In this document: positions 8,066 to 17,340 of the stretch, piece by piece
Layout: each line of letters starts with the position of its first letter
How positions within the stretch are numbered: position 1 is the stretch's first letter
NCBI RefSeq assembly: GCF_003955735.1
Contig: NZ_CP034464.1
Span: 4,092,001 to 4,156,000, forward strand
DNA: 64,000 nucleotides
Reading direction: 5' to 3'
DNA from: Undibacterium parvum
GTDB lineage: Bacteria > Pseudomonadota > Gammaproteobacteria > Burkholderiales > Burkholderiaceae_D
Position numbers and translations under genes: made by a program
Notes under the pieces: model-generated
The model's input: only the letters and a program-made list of their open reading frames with translations
Told to the model about the DNA's origin: nothing
Databases searched by the model: none

Positions 8066-8091
8066 GATTAGCGCAATGCACTGCGCTAATC
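8066..8091. terminator. Hairpin between convergent genes
   Basis: GATTAGCGCA (8066-8075) pairs perfectly with TGCGCTAATC (8082-8091) over a 6-base loop, 22 bases after the DsbA-like stop. There is no clear T-run on the plus strand, so its terminator role is uncertain. Confidence 0.45.
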
Positions 8092-8181
8092 TATGCCAGA
8101 TGTTTGCTTGAATTAAAGCTGGAAATTGAACCAGGCTCGTCATTTCCAAAGAGGGAAAAAGCGAACCTGGCGAGAAAATGA

Positions 8182-8916
8182 TTAAGCGCGCGCCTTAATC
8201 CATGCATTGATCGCCGCACCGTCACCGATCAAGCTGCCGTTGACAAACATTTGCGGCGAAGTGGCTTTGCCCGCGACGGCTGACAATAAACGTTGGCGTA
8301 CATTGTCGGCCAAAGGCATTTCAAAATAGCTGACACCTGCGGCTTTGAGTTGCTCTTTGGCAGTCTCGCAAAATGGGCAACCCTCTTTGGTGAATAGCGC
8401 GACTTGCTCAGGTTTGGCAGCGTTCGGTGCAATGTGCTTGAGCATGCTGTCTGCGTCGGAGACCAGAAACGGGTCGCCTTCGACATCTGGCTCTATGAAC
8501 ATTTTGCTGACCACGCCGTTTTTGACCAGCATGGAATAACGCCATGAGCGTTTGCCAAAACCTATCGCTGATTTATCTACCAACATGCCCATGCCATCGG
8601 TGAACGTGCCATTGCCGTCAGCGATAGGGCGCACCGCTTTTAAGCCTTGGTCTTTGCCCCATGATTCCATCACAAAACCATCATTAACTGATACGCACAA
8701 AATACTGTCTACGCCATTGGCTTTAAATACCGGGGCAAGTTCTTCGTAACGCGGTAAATGAGTGGATGAACAGGTGGGTGTGAAGGCGCCGGGTAAGGAG
8801 AACACCACAACAGTTTTATTGTCAAACAATTCGGCGCTATTGGTCGCTACCCATTGGTTGTTTTCATGGAGTTTGAAATCGACTTGCGGTACTTTATTAC
8901 CTTCAAAATTTTGCAT
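8182..8916 (-). CDS. Peroxiredoxin-glutaredoxin hybrid (Prx5-Grx fusion), 244 aa
   Basis: Reduces hydrogen peroxide and organic hydroperoxides with electrons from glutathione. Residues 1-160 are a peroxiredoxin-5-type domain with peroxidatic Cys49 in PGAFTPTCSSTHLP. Residues 170-244 are a glutaredoxin with active site CPFC (180-183) and the TSPQMFVNG cis-Pro segment. The fused reductant makes the enzyme self-sufficient with glutathione, as known for hybrid Prx of Haemophilus and related bacteria. I chose ATG 8916, which follows AAAGGAT; the frame extends to 8982 without support. A single-gene unit. Confidence 0.93.
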   Translation of the reverse strand: MQNFEGNKVPQVDFKLHENNQWVATNSAELFDNKTVVVFSLPGAFTPTCSSTHLPRYEELAPVFKANGVDSILCVSVNDGFVMESWGKDQGLKAVRPIADGNGTFTDGMGMLVDKSAIGFGKRSWRYSMLVKNGVVSKMFIEPDVEGDPFLVSDADSMLKHIAPNAAKPEQVALFTKEGCPFCETAKEQLKAAGVSYFEMPLADNVRQRLLSAVAGKATSPQMFVNGSLIGDGAAINAWIKARA

Positions 8917-9164
8917 GATGTATCCTTTTATTGAAATAGGGAAGTGCGTTTTAGCGTGTCGGAATCTAGGATGCGATGGCAAGTTTAGCCTCTACAAGGT
9001 ATGCCACATAAAAGCAGTTCCTAGCGTCGTCATCATAGCGTGAAGATGGGGCTTAGGGCATTAAAACTTGTATTTGAAAACGCTGCTTTTCCTTTCAACT
9101 TACTAGCGGTCTGAGTCGTGCGAGCTCGTCGTTGCGGTAATAATTAAAATTTAGGCAGGTCCAC

Positions 9165-9181
9165 GCGCATATTCCATGCGC
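9165..9181. repeat. Family C repeat, half copy
   Basis: GCGCATATTCCATGCGC matches the left arm of the palindromes at 43-101 and 51126-51190, but the second arm is missing. It is flanked by GGCAGGTC on the left and AAGTCTGCC on the right, which are themselves roughly inverted. It lies in the 374-base stretch (8917-9290) between the peroxiredoxin and PEP-CTERM genes. I see no gene there. Confidence 0.55.
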
Positions 9182-9244
9182 TTTTTTAAGCGCGCAAGTC
9201 TGCCGCCATAATTTAGCGAGTAAGAGTATTGAAAACCTAATAGG

Positions 9245-9270
9245 CAAAAAATAACCCGCACTTGGCGGGC
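9245..9270 (-). terminator. Terminator after the PEP-CTERM gene
   Basis: On the minus strand, CCCGC (loop CAAGT) GCGGG is followed by TTATTTTTTG. The stem is short but GC-only, with a T-rich tail 20 bases after the stop codon. Confidence 0.7.
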
Positions 9271-9290
9271 CATTTGAGTTTGGCTTGATA

Positions 9291-9851
9291 TCAGGCTTTT
9301 TTGCGACGGGAAATTGCCAAGCCAGCCAGGCCAAGGCCAAAAAGCGCAAGCGTGAATGGTTCTGGGACTGCGCTTGTTTGTTGCGTCAAAATATTGTTAC
9401 TTTTTTCGATGGCAGGACCAACGCTGTACCCGACTTGAAATCCTAAACCATTAGGATCGAAATTCAGCAAATTAAAGGCACCGACCAAGTTGTAATGCAA
9501 GTCGATTTGGTCGCCGATCAGCCAATTGGCACTTGATGACGTCCAGACGCTCTCGCCGTAACTTCCTGTTAAATCATAAACCGTGTTAATTGCCTGTTTG
9601 GTAGGGGCGCTGACACTAACGGAAGAGGCCCCACCGTTAAATGAGGTAATCCAATCCAAAGCCGGGTTGGATACGTGTCCGAAGCCGAATTGATGTTGGA
9701 AGCCTGATCCTAGGGTCGTTATGGTACCCACGATATCAAATGATATATTTGAAGACGTTGCCGATAAATTGTTGAGGACTACGTTGGCATTTGACGTAGC
9801 GGCTGACAATGCCAGCGCAAACCCTGCGAGCAACTTACATAATTTTTTCAT
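9291..9851 (-). CDS. PEP-CTERM sorting-domain protein, 186 aa
   Basis: A secreted surface protein of unknown function. Residues 1-22 are a signal peptide (basic start, hydrophobic core, cleavage after SNA). The middle is rich in Ser, Asn, Gly and Thr. The C-terminus (residues 162-186) is a textbook PEP-CTERM signal: VPEP, a hydrophobic helix LALFGLGLAGLAI, then SRRKKA. Such proteins are recognised by an exosortase (EpsH/XrtA type) and are often linked to exopolysaccharide. No exosortase is visible in this window, so it must be elsewhere. ATG 9851 follows CAGGAGAAG, and a terminator follows the stop. Confidence 0.88.
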   Translation of the reverse strand: MKKLCKLLAGFALALSAATSNANVVLNNLSATSSNISFDIVGTITTLGSGFQHQFGFGHVSNPALDWITSFNGGASSVSVSAPTKQAINTVYDLTGSYGESVWTSSSANWLIGDQIDLHYNLVGAFNLLNFDPNGLGFQVGYSVGPAIEKSNNILTQQTSAVPEPFTLALFGLGLAGLAISRRKKA

Positions 9852-10089
9852 GGTGCTTCTCCTGTTTATTATTGAACGATCAGCTACAAAGATTTTTTGC
9901 CGTCGTTTTGTTAATGCCGGCGGAAATTTATAGCTAACATTTCCCTAAGCAAAATATGTGCCGGAAATTTTTATTCAATATAATCAAGGTATTCGGATTG
10001 TTGGCGAACTCGATTGCAGGATCGATGTAAATTTTTTCGACACAATAGTGTGAGTTCAAAGTTTGCTGTTGGCCATGTCGAGGGCGATT

Positions 10090-10707
10090 TCAGGCCGGAT
10101 CATTCAAGAGTTTTTGCTGTAGCTGCCGGCGTACTTCTGGCCACTCATCGTCGATAATGCTAAAGCGTACCGAGTTGCGTTTGCGGCCGTCTGGCATGAT
10201 GCGTTCATTTCTGACTATACCTTCTTGCTTTGCACCCAGGCGTAGTATGGCCTTGCGTGATTTTTGGTTGATTTCATCGGTGCTCAGTTGCACCCTTACG
10301 TATGCCATCTGTTCGAAGGCATGACTTAACATCAGAAACTTGGCCTCAGTATTGACGAAGGTTTTTTGCCACGAAGCGGCGATCCAGGTGCTGCCAATTT
10401 CCAGTTTGCGATGTTGCCTGTCGATTTTCCAAAAACGGGTAGAGCCTATGATTTGCCCTGTGCTTAATAGCACGATCACATAGGGGCTGACGCTGCCAGC
10501 CTGCTGCCCATCCAATGCTGTTTGGATATACGCGTGCACGGTGGTGGCGGACGGTATCACGGTAAACGGCAAATCCCAGAGTTCGCCATCGCCAGCGGCC
10601 AGCAGCAAGGCGGCGGCGTCTGACATGCGTAGAGGCCGCAGCAAAATTCTTGAGCCGTGCAATGACTGCGGGATAGACGTCGGGTTTGATACTTTGGGTG
10701 ATTCCAT
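10090..10707 (-). CDS. GNAT family N-acetyltransferase (RimJ/RimL-like), 205 aa
   Basis: Acetyltransferase_3-type GNAT fold: HGSRILLRPLRMSDAAAL at the start, then IIGSTRFWKIDRQHRKLEIGSTWI and a C-terminal LRLGAKQEGIVRNERIMPDGRKRNSVRFSII segment that is typical of RimL-like proteins acting on protein or peptide N-termini. I chose ATG 10707; a TTG frame start at 10743 gives 12 more residues, and neither has a good ribosome site. The 238 bases upstream of the PEP-CTERM gene, which lead into this gene's 3' end, hold nothing that I recognise. The substrate is unknown. Confidence 0.75.
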   Translation of the reverse strand: MESPKVSNPTSIPQSLHGSRILLRPLRMSDAAALLLAAGDGELWDLPFTVIPSATTVHAYIQTALDGQQAGSVSPYVIVLLSTGQIIGSTRFWKIDRQHRKLEIGSTWIAASWQKTFVNTEAKFLMLSHAFEQMAYVRVQLSTDEINQKSRKAILRLGAKQEGIVRNERIMPDGRKRNSVRFSIIDDEWPEVRRQLQQKLLNDPA

Positions 10708-10753
10708 GAGCGGCCAGCGATGTCGCGAATAAAATAGAAACAATCAAGCAGGC

Positions 10754-11116
10754 TTACACATCCATCGGCTTATTTGCATTGAGATCGGAAAAACCCTTAA
10801 TCAGACGGTAGGCTTTCCATATCCACGCGCCTACGAAGATTAGCCATGCCAAAGGGATGCCTATGATGCTGAAGAATAGTACAACGCCTAAGATCAGCCA
10901 GAATAAATACCAAAAGAATGAGCGTATCTGCCAGGTGTGATGGCTGTAGACGAAGGTGCCGGCAGCGTCGCCACGTTTGACGTAACTAATGACGAGCGGG
11001 ATCCAGGAGAGGGTACCCATGGAAAACACCAGACTGGCGGCATGAAATAGATACAGCATCCAGGCCAGATTTTTAAGAGTTTGCAGCTTTTCGTCTAAAA
11101 CAAGTTCTTGTGTCAT
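10754..11116 (-). CDS. DUF4870-like small membrane protein, 120 aa
   Basis: Predicted inner-membrane protein with three hydrophobic segments (residues about 17-45, 67-85 and 85-101) and short polar ends. The layout, with SWIPLVISYVKR and an H-x-W-Q-I-R-S-F-F-W-Y-L stretch, resembles the DUF4870 family. Function is unknown. The stop lies 10 bases from the alternative TTG start of the acetyltransferase gene, so they may be co-transcribed. ATG 11116 lies next to a family A palindrome that separates it from serB. Confidence 0.6.
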   Translation of the reverse strand: MTQELVLDEKLQTLKNLAWMLYLFHAASLVFSMGTLSWIPLVISYVKRGDAAGTFVYSHHTWQIRSFFWYLFWLILGVVLFFSIIGIPLAWLIFVGAWIWKAYRLIKGFSDLNANKPMDV

Positions 11117-11156
11117 GCTGGCCTTTTATGGGCGTTGTAGATTTGGTATTTATATC

Positions 11157-11236
11157 ATACTCCCGCCTAGTATGTTTTTAGCGCGGCCTAACTGTATGCG
11201 CAACTAGGGTATTTTTTGAAAAATAAAGGGGAGTAT
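11157..11236. repeat. 80-bp palindromic element, family A copy 1
   Basis: Exactly 80 bases bounded by inverted ATACTCCC and GGGGAGTAT, with CTAGTAT inside one end, an A/T-rich arm at the other, and a TGCGCA core. On the minus strand it aligns end to end with the 80-base copy at 44414-44493. It lies between serB (3' end) and the DUF4870-like gene. Confidence 0.75.
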
Positions 11237-11250
11237 CGCTAGAGCATGGC

Positions 11251-12114
11251 CTAGTTGAGTAAATTCAATACCCCATCCAGACCGACAAAATTGAGTGCCA
11301 CATCGGCTTGCGCGCGCACTACCGGTTTGGCGCGGAAGGCCACCGACATACCAGCGATTTTCATCATTTTCAAATCGTTAGCACCGTCGCCCATGACGAT
11401 GGCCTGGCTAGTGGCTATCCCCATTTCGGCGCAGACGCGTTCTACCGTGCGCTGTTTTTCGTCGGCATCGACGATGCCGCCGACCACTTTGCCGGTGAGC
11501 TTGCCGTCGGCGATTTCCAGTACATTGGCATGCGTGTAGTCAAGCTTTAGACGGGTTTTCATGCGGTCGGTGAAGAAGGTGAAACCGCCTGATACCAACA
11601 GGGTTTTTAATCCGGCTTGCTGGATTGCCTTAAGCATTTTGTCTGCGCCCAGTGACAATTGCAGACGTTCGTCGTAAACTTTTTGCAGGGCCGACGCATC
11701 CAGGCCTTTCAGCAGGGCGACACGGCGCGTCAGGCTTTCTTGAAACTCGAGCTCGCCGCGCATCGCCGCTTCGGTGATTTCTGAGACCTGCGCTTTTAAA
11801 CCTTGCATGTCAGCGATTTCGTCTATGCATTCTATGGTGATCAGGGTGGAGTCCATATCCATCGCCACCAGTTTAAAGTCGCTGAGTTTTCTTGCGCTAG
11901 TGGCGAAGTTGCTGTCTATCTGCGTGGCAAAACATTCGGCGCTGATTTGCTGCTGCAATTCTGCTGTGCAGGTGGCTTGCTGTAAGCGCACCGCCTGTGG
12001 TGAAATTTTCAGAATGTCGCTAGCCTGGCTCTGGTCAGCGATGCGCTGTATCAATGCCATGTCATTCTGGTCGAAGGTGCGCAAGGCTTGCAGGGTAATG
12101 TTGATCAGGTTCAT
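11251..12114 (-). CDS. serB: Phosphoserine phosphatase SerB, 287 aa
   Basis: Final step of serine synthesis: phosphoserine to serine, by a HAD-family phosphatase in the cytoplasm. The catalytic motif DMDST is at residues 86-90 (Asp86 nucleophile, Asp88 acid/base), followed by IECIDEIAD. HAD motif 2 is LLVSGGFTFFTDRMK, and motif 3 is IVMGDGANDLKMM. The first 80 residues form the divergent N-terminal domain seen in proteobacterial SerB; the ACT-like part is short compared with the 322-residue E. coli enzyme. It lies 55 bases downstream of mfd on the same strand, so it may be read from the mfd transcript. Confidence 0.95.
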   Translation of the reverse strand: MNLINITLQALRTFDQNDMALIQRIADQSQASDILKISPQAVRLQQATCTAELQQQISAECFATQIDSNFATSARKLSDFKLVAMDMDSTLITIECIDEIADMQGLKAQVSEITEAAMRGELEFQESLTRRVALLKGLDASALQKVYDERLQLSLGADKMLKAIQQAGLKTLLVSGGFTFFTDRMKTRLKLDYTHANVLEIADGKLTGKVVGGIVDADEKQRTVERVCAEMGIATSQAIVMGDGANDLKMMKIAGMSVAFRAKPVVRAQADVALNFVGLDGVLNLLN

Positions 12115-12169
12115 GCTCTGTGGTCGTTTAATTGTTAGGAATGATAGCGTCTGTGGGCAGCGGCAGCGG

Positions 12170-15100
12170 CTATTGCAGGGCCTTCATGGTGCTCTTGATT
12201 TGCGCCACGCGGGCCGCCAGATCGGGCATGTTGGCGGTGATGCGCAATTTGTCCTGGCCATTGAGTTTGATGTGCTTATTTTTTTGCACCAGTTCTATGA
12301 TGCGCATCGCGTCGATAGGCGGTTGCGGCTCGAACTGCAGACTGACCGCTTCGCTGTGGGCATCGATCTTGATGATGCCCAGAGGTTTGGCGGCGACCCG
12401 CAATCTATGCGTCTCTAGGAGCGATTTGACTGGATCGGGCAGTTTGCCGAAGCGGTCTATCATCTCTTCCTGTATGTCGTCGATGGCGTCCGCCTTGCTG
12501 CAATTGGCCAAGCGCTTATAGATGGACAGACGTTCATGCACATCGCCGCAGAAATCATTCGGCAATAGGGCAGGGATGTGCAGATTAATCTCAGTCATGG
12601 TTGACAGTGGTGCCGCCAGATCGGGTTCTTTACCGTTTTTCAGCGAGCGCACCGCTTCACTGAGCATGTCTGAATACATCTGGAAACCGATCTCGTGCAT
12701 TTCGCCCGATTGATTGTCGCCTAGCACTTCACCGGCACCGCGTATTTCCAGATCGTGCATTGCCAGGTAAAAGCCGCTACCGAGTTCTTCCATTTGCTGA
12801 ATCGCATCGAGACGGCGACTCGCTTGCTTAGTCAAACTTTGCACATCGGCCACCAGCAAATACGCATAGGCTTGATGATGCGAGCGGCCGACGCGGCCGC
12901 GCAGTTGGTGTAATTGCGCCAGGCCAAATTTATCAGCCCTGTGCATGATGATGGTGTTAGCGGTAGGGACGTCGATACCGGTTTCGATAATCGTGGTACA
13001 CAGCAAAATATTGTAGCGTTGCGCGACAAAATCGCGCATGACTTTTTCCAGATCGCGTTCGTGTAATTGGCCGTGGCCGACCGCAATGCGCGCTTCGGGG
13101 ATCAAGGCTTCCAGCATGGCCTTGCGGTTTTCTATGGTCTCGACCTCGTTGTGCAGGAAGTACACCTGACCGCCGCGTTTTAGCTCGCGCAGGCAGGCTT
13201 CGCGGATCACCGAATTATCTTCGCTGCGCACAAAGGTTTTGATCGCCAGACGTTTTTGCGGGGCGGTGGCGATGATGGAGAAATCGCGCAGACCTTCCAG
13301 TGCCATGCCCAGGGTGCGCGGTATCGGCGTTGCGGTCAGGGTCAAGACATCGACCTCGGCGCGCAAAGATTTTAAGGCTTCTTTCTGGCGCACCCCGAAG
13401 CGGTGCTCTTCATCGATGATGACCAAACCTAGGCGCGAAAATTTAATATCGTCAGACAGTAATTTATGCGTGCCGATGATGATGTCCAAAGTGCCGTCTT
13501 GCATGCCTTTGAGAGCTTGCGTGATTTCTTTGCCGCTGCGAAAACGTGACAGCTCGGCGATCCGCACCGGCCAATTGGCAAAACGGTCGGCAAAGGTCTG
13601 GGCGTGCTGCTCGGCCAGCAAGGTCGTGGGCGCGAGGATTGCCACCTGTTTGCCACCCATCACGGCGACAAAAGCGGCGCGTAAGGCGACCTCGGTCTTG
13701 CCAAAGCCGACATCGCCGCAGATCAGCCTGTCCATAGGTTTGCCGGAGGTCATGTCTTCAATTACTGCTGTAATTGCGGCGGCCTGATCGGCGGTTTCTT
13801 CAAAGCCAAAACTGTCGGCAAAGGCCTCGTAGTCTTTGTGTGAAAATTCAAAGGCATGGCCCTGGCGTAAGGCGCGGCGCGCATACAGATTAAGTAATTC
13901 GGCAGCGGTGTCACGGATCTGCTGCGCTGCCTTGCGTTTGGCTTTTTCCCAGTGCCCTGAACCTAGCGCATGCAAGGGCGCGTCATCAGGAGATGCGCCG
14001 GAATAGCGTGAGATCACGTGTAACTGTGCGACCGGCACGTAGAGCTTGGTTTCTTTAGCGTATTCCAGATGCAGGAACTCGGTTTCGCCTTCGCCCAGAT
14101 CCATGCTGATCAAGCCCATGTAGCGGCCTATGCCATGATTGCTGTGCACCACCGGGTCACCGATTTTTAGCTCGGAGAGATCGCGCACCATGTGCTCGAC
14201 CTGGGTCACGCCTTCTTGTTTTTTGCGACCTATACGTTTACCGGAACCAGCATACAACTCAGTCTCGGTCACGAATGCAATTTCGTCGAGCACGAAGCCG
14301 CTATGCAGTGGTGCTACACCGAGCATCAGTTTGGCGTCCGAGGTGATAAAGTCGGTATAGCCTTCACACAATGTGAGCGGGATCGCGTATTCGTTGAAAT
14401 ACTGTTGCAGGGTTTCGCGCCGGCCTAGCGATTCGGCGCAGATTAAGACGCGCTGTTTGCTCTGCAGTAAAAACGCGCGCAAATTGCTGAGTGGATCATC
14501 GGCGCGTCGGTTCACTGCCAGATCTGGCAAGAAACTGGAGATCTCAGAAGCTGCGCCGCCACTATTTAAGACCCAGCGCGCCTGCGATTTGAGTGCGCCG
14601 AAAAAATCTTCATCGCGCAAGAACAGCGTTTCTGGTGCCAGCACCGGACGCTGCCGGTCCGATTTTAAAAATTGATAGCGCGAACGGGTATCGACCCAAA
14701 AGCGCTGTATCGCTTCATCAATGTCGCCGAGCAAGGCAAAATGGCTGTGCTCGGGTAGGTAGTCGAACAGAGTCGCGGTGCTGTCAAAAAACAGCGGCAG
14801 GTAATATTCTATGCCGGCCGAGGGGATGCCGCCGCTGATGTCTTTGTAGATCATGGAGCGTGAAGGATCGCCCTCAAACTGCTCGCGCCAGCGGCTGCGG
14901 AAACCAGTGCGTGCCGCCTCGTCCATAGGAAACTCGCGCCCCGGCAATAAGCGCACTTCGCGTACCGGGTAAAGTGAGCGCTGAGTGTCGGCATCAAAGG
15001 TGCGTATGGTTTCTATGCTGTCGCCAAATAGATCGAGGCGATATGGCAGTACCGAACCCATAGGGAAAATATCGATCAGGCCGCCGCGCACCGAGTATTC

Positions 15101-15589
15101 GCCGGGTGACATCACTTGTGAAACATGCGCGTAACCAGCTAGCGTCAATTGTGACTTTAAACGCGCTTCATTCAGCACTTCGCCTTGCTTGAAGAAAAAA
15201 GTGTAGGCAGCGAGAAACGAAGGCGGTGCCATCCGCACCAAGGCGGTGGTGGCGGGCACCAGCAGCACATCGCAATTGCCGGCACTGATTTCATGCAAAG
15301 TGGCCAGACGCTCAGAGACCAAATCCTGATGCGGTGAAAAGGCATCGTAGGGCAGGGTTTCCCAGTCTGGCAGCAGATGGCAGCGCAGATTCTGATCAAA
15401 CCAGGGGATTTCAGCGAGCAGGCGTTGCGCATCGGCCGGATTGGCCACAAACACAGTCAGCATGCGTTTTTGCGCTTTGAGTGCGAGCGCGCTCACTGCT
15501 AGCGCATAGGCGTCGGCCGATCCGTGTAAATTAGGGAGAGCAAAACGATTGCCGGGCTTGGGAAGAGCTTTGACGAGATCAAATGACAT
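12170..15589 (-). CDS. mfd: Transcription-repair coupling factor Mfd, 1139 aa
   Basis: ATP-dependent translocase that removes RNA polymerase stalled at DNA damage and recruits UvrA. Domain order fits Mfd: a UvrB-like N-terminal part (LPDWETLPYDAFSPH), the RNA-polymerase-interacting CarD-like domain (GDPVVHSNHGIGRYMGL), then the RecG-like motor with Walker A GDVGFGKTE, DEEH box, TATPIPRTL and QLRGRVGRS, and a C-terminal TRCF domain. I chose ATG 15589, which gives a length close to E. coli Mfd (1148 aa). A TTG start 102 bases upstream is possible but adds unconserved residues. Divergent from ispD. Confidence 0.96.
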   Translation of the reverse strand: MSFDLVKALPKPGNRFALPNLHGSADAYALAVSALALKAQKRMLTVFVANPADAQRLLAEIPWFDQNLRCHLLPDWETLPYDAFSPHQDLVSERLATLHEISAGNCDVLLVPATTALVRMAPPSFLAAYTFFFKQGEVLNEARLKSQLTLAGYAHVSQVMSPGEYSVRGGLIDIFPMGSVLPYRLDLFGDSIETIRTFDADTQRSLYPVREVRLLPGREFPMDEAARTGFRSRWREQFEGDPSRSMIYKDISGGIPSAGIEYYLPLFFDSTATLFDYLPEHSHFALLGDIDEAIQRFWVDTRSRYQFLKSDRQRPVLAPETLFLRDEDFFGALKSQARWVLNSGGAASEISSFLPDLAVNRRADDPLSNLRAFLLQSKQRVLICAESLGRRETLQQYFNEYAIPLTLCEGYTDFITSDAKLMLGVAPLHSGFVLDEIAFVTETELYAGSGKRIGRKKQEGVTQVEHMVRDLSELKIGDPVVHSNHGIGRYMGLISMDLGEGETEFLHLEYAKETKLYVPVAQLHVISRYSGASPDDAPLHALGSGHWEKAKRKAAQQIRDTAAELLNLYARRALRQGHAFEFSHKDYEAFADSFGFEETADQAAAITAVIEDMTSGKPMDRLICGDVGFGKTEVALRAAFVAVMGGKQVAILAPTTLLAEQHAQTFADRFANWPVRIAELSRFRSGKEITQALKGMQDGTLDIIIGTHKLLSDDIKFSRLGLVIIDEEHRFGVRQKEALKSLRAEVDVLTLTATPIPRTLGMALEGLRDFSIIATAPQKRLAIKTFVRSEDNSVIREACLRELKRGGQVYFLHNEVETIENRKAMLEALIPEARIAVGHGQLHERDLEKVMRDFVAQRYNILLCTTIIETGIDVPTANTIIMHRADKFGLAQLHQLRGRVGRSHHQAYAYLLVADVQSLTKQASRRLDAIQQMEELGSGFYLAMHDLEIRGAGEVLGDNQSGEMHEIGFQMYSDMLSEAVRSLKNGKEPDLAAPLSTMTEINLHIPALLPNDFCGDVHERLSIYKRLANCSKADAIDDIQEEMIDRFGKLPDPVKSLLETHRLRVAAKPLGIIKIDAHSEAVSLQFEPQPPIDAMRIIELVQKNKHIKLNGQDKLRITANMPDLAARVAQIKSTMKALQ

Positions 15590-15831
15590 AGACTGCAAAA
15601 CTTGGGTTGGAAGCGAAACACTGAGATCTAAGTCGGCGCAATTGCTGGGAACGCGCACCTGACAAGGATTTGGCTTTAAAATGAGGCTCAATTATAAACG
15701 AAGCGAGTGGCGCTGTTTTTTAGAGTGGCCGCTTCTGGCTAGTGAGTTGGCCGATTCAGGCTTGATCGTGAAGTTTTTTGAAGTATTTTGAAGTTTCTGT
15801 CCCTGCTGTCAGCCGATAAACCGAATTAAAT

Positions 15832-15858
15832 CACCTTAATCACCTTAATCACCTTAAT
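15832..15858. repeat. Tandem CACCTTAAT repeat before ispD
   Basis: Three perfect copies of the 9-base unit CACCTTAAT end 15 bases before the GTG start of ispD. A looser 10-base repeat (TGAAGTNTTT, three units) lies at about 15768-15797. The 284-base mfd/ispD divergent region holds no gene. The repeats could change promoter spacing if their copy number varies. Confidence 0.7.
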
Positions 15859-15873
15859 TAAAATTAAATCCGC

Positions 15874-16590
15874 GTGAATCAGACTCTTTCCAGTAATCCT
15901 ACTTCTCTTCCCGCAGTGCGTTATGTGGCCTTAATCCCCGCTGCAGGCGTCGGTGCCCGTATGGGCGGCGGCACCCCCAAGCAATATCTGCAGATTGATG
16001 ATCAGCCCATCTTGCGCCATACGGTGCAGGCATTTTTACTGGCAAAACAGATCGCCCATACTTATGTGGTTGTGAGTGCCGAGGATGGCTATGTCGATGC
16101 CGCCCTGAGCGGCATGGAGAATGTCAGTATCTTGCGTTTCGGCGGTGCCACCCGACGTGACACGGTCAGCAATGGCCTGGCAGCGCTGGCAGCGCAATTG
16201 TCGGTGGATGATTGGGTCTTGGTGCACGATGCGGCACGGCCCGGTTTAACGCCAGCGCTGATCACGCACTTGATACAACAAGTGGGCGAGCATGCGGTCG
16301 GTGGTTTGTTGGCCTTGCCAGTAGTTGATACCGTTAAACGGGTGGTGGCGGGACGGGTTGAGACCATCGCGCGCGATGGCCTGTGGCTGGCGCAGACGCC
16401 GCAAATGTTTCGCTATCTAATTTTGTCGGATGCCTTAGCTGCTGCCAGTGAAGTGACCGATGAGGCCAGCGCGATCGAGGCGGCCGGCTTGATACCGCTA
16501 TTGGTCGAGGGCCATGCCTGTAATTTGAAAGTGACCTTGCCAGCCGATCTGGCGCTGGCGCAGCGTTATCTGAGTGGGTCTATGGGCTAA
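15874..16590 (+). CDS. ispD: 2-C-methyl-D-erythritol 4-phosphate cytidylyltransferase IspD, 238 aa
   Basis: Third step of the MEP isoprenoid pathway: MEP plus CTP gives CDP-ME. The nucleotide-binding loop AAGVGARMGGGTPKQYL (residues 23-39) with its Gly/Arg/Lys signature and the VHDAARPGL motif are clear. Length is normal for the family. The start is GTG at 15874 without a clear ribosome site; an internal start would cut the conserved core closely. ispF follows at 16746, but a degenerate family A palindrome sits between them, so the usual tight ispD-ispF spacing is broken. Confidence 0.95.
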   Translation: MNQTLSSNPTSLPAVRYVALIPAAGVGARMGGGTPKQYLQIDDQPILRHTVQAFLLAKQIAHTYVVVSAEDGYVDAALSGMENVSILRFGGATRRDTVSNGLAALAAQLSVDDWVLVHDAARPGLTPALITHLIQQVGEHAVGGLLALPVVDTVKRVVAGRVETIARDGLWLAQTPQMFRYLILSDALAAASEVTDEASAIEAAGLIPLLVEGHACNLKVTLPADLALAQRYLSGSMG

Positions 16591-16625
16591 ACGATGGGCT
16601 TATTGTTGTGTTTGTTGAAGAGTGG

Positions 16626-16708
16626 ATACTCCTATCTAGTATCACTCTCATGCAGTGGTTTGCCCGCATGTTGATTGCGCAAATCGCACTTACTTCCCTA
16701 TACTCCCC
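16626..16708. repeat. Family A palindrome, degenerate copy between ispD and ispF
   Basis: Begins ATACTCCTATCTAGTAT, matching the CTAGTAT end of the copy at 11157. It has a TTGCGCA core and ends near ATACTCCCC at 16700-16708. The second end is in the same orientation as the first, unlike the intact copies, so this copy is rearranged or decayed. Confidence 0.5.
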
Positions 16709-16745
16709 TAAAATCTATTATATTTAATTGCATAGCGAGCCTCAA

Positions 16746-17249
16746 ATGAATCAAACTTCTGCTACTTTTCCGCCTTTTCGAATTGGCCAAGGTTACGATT
16801 GCCATGCGCTGGTAACGGGCCGCAAGCTGATCATAGGCGGGGTCGATATTCCACATAAAACCGGCTTGCTCGGGCATTCTGATGCCGATGTTTTATTACA
16901 CGCAATTACCGATGCGCTGTTCGGTGCTGCCGGTTTGGGCGATATCGGCAGGCATTTTCCTGATACCGATACCCAGTTTGCCGGGACTGATTCGCGCGTG
17001 CTGCTACGTGAGGCGGTGGTGCGCTTGCATGCGGCGGGTTTTGTGGTGGGTAACCTGGACGCTACTATCATCGCCCAGCAACCGAAGATGGCACCGCATA
17101 TCGCTGCCATGGTCGCGAATATTGCCGCTGATCTGCAGGTTGCTAAAGAGTGCGTCAACATCAAAGCCAAGACCAATGAAAAGCTCGGCTATTTGGGGCG
17201 CGAAGAAGGGATCGCTGCCGAAGCGGTGGTACTGGTGTTTCGCGCCTAA
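16746..17249 (+). CDS. ispF: 2-C-methyl-D-erythritol 2,4-cyclodiphosphate synthase IspF, 167 aa
   Basis: Fifth step of the MEP pathway: CDP-ME-2-phosphate is cyclised to MEcPP with release of CMP. The zinc site GYDCHAL (Asp18, His20) and [17 protein letters not shown], with the third metal ligand, are present, as are the HFPDTD loop and [13 protein letters not shown] near the C-terminus. The protein forms a trimer. I chose ATG 16746; a TTG frame start at 16728 adds six residues inside the repeat's flank. Length is a little above the usual 159 because of a short N-terminal tail. Confidence 0.95.
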   Translation: MNQTSATFPPFRIGQGYDCHALVTGRKLIIGGVDIPHKTGLLGHSDADVLLHAITDALFGAAGLGDIGRHFPDTDTQFAGTDSRVLLREAVVRLHAAGFVVGNLDATIIAQQPKMAPHIAAMVANIAADLQVAKECVNIKAKTNEKLGYLGREEGIAAEAVVLVFRA

Positions 17250-17340
17250 TCGGACTAGACTGGATGCTGTGATTCGCGCTCCGTAGGCGCAGCTGATTTG
17301 TTTCGCTGTATTGGCTTAATTGTTGTTTTAGGAGTTGAAA

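Noticed and set aside
15768..15858. Short tandem repeats as a phase-variable switch for ispD
   Set aside because: They lie near the promoter, but ispD is essential, so on/off switching is unlikely; at most they modulate expression.
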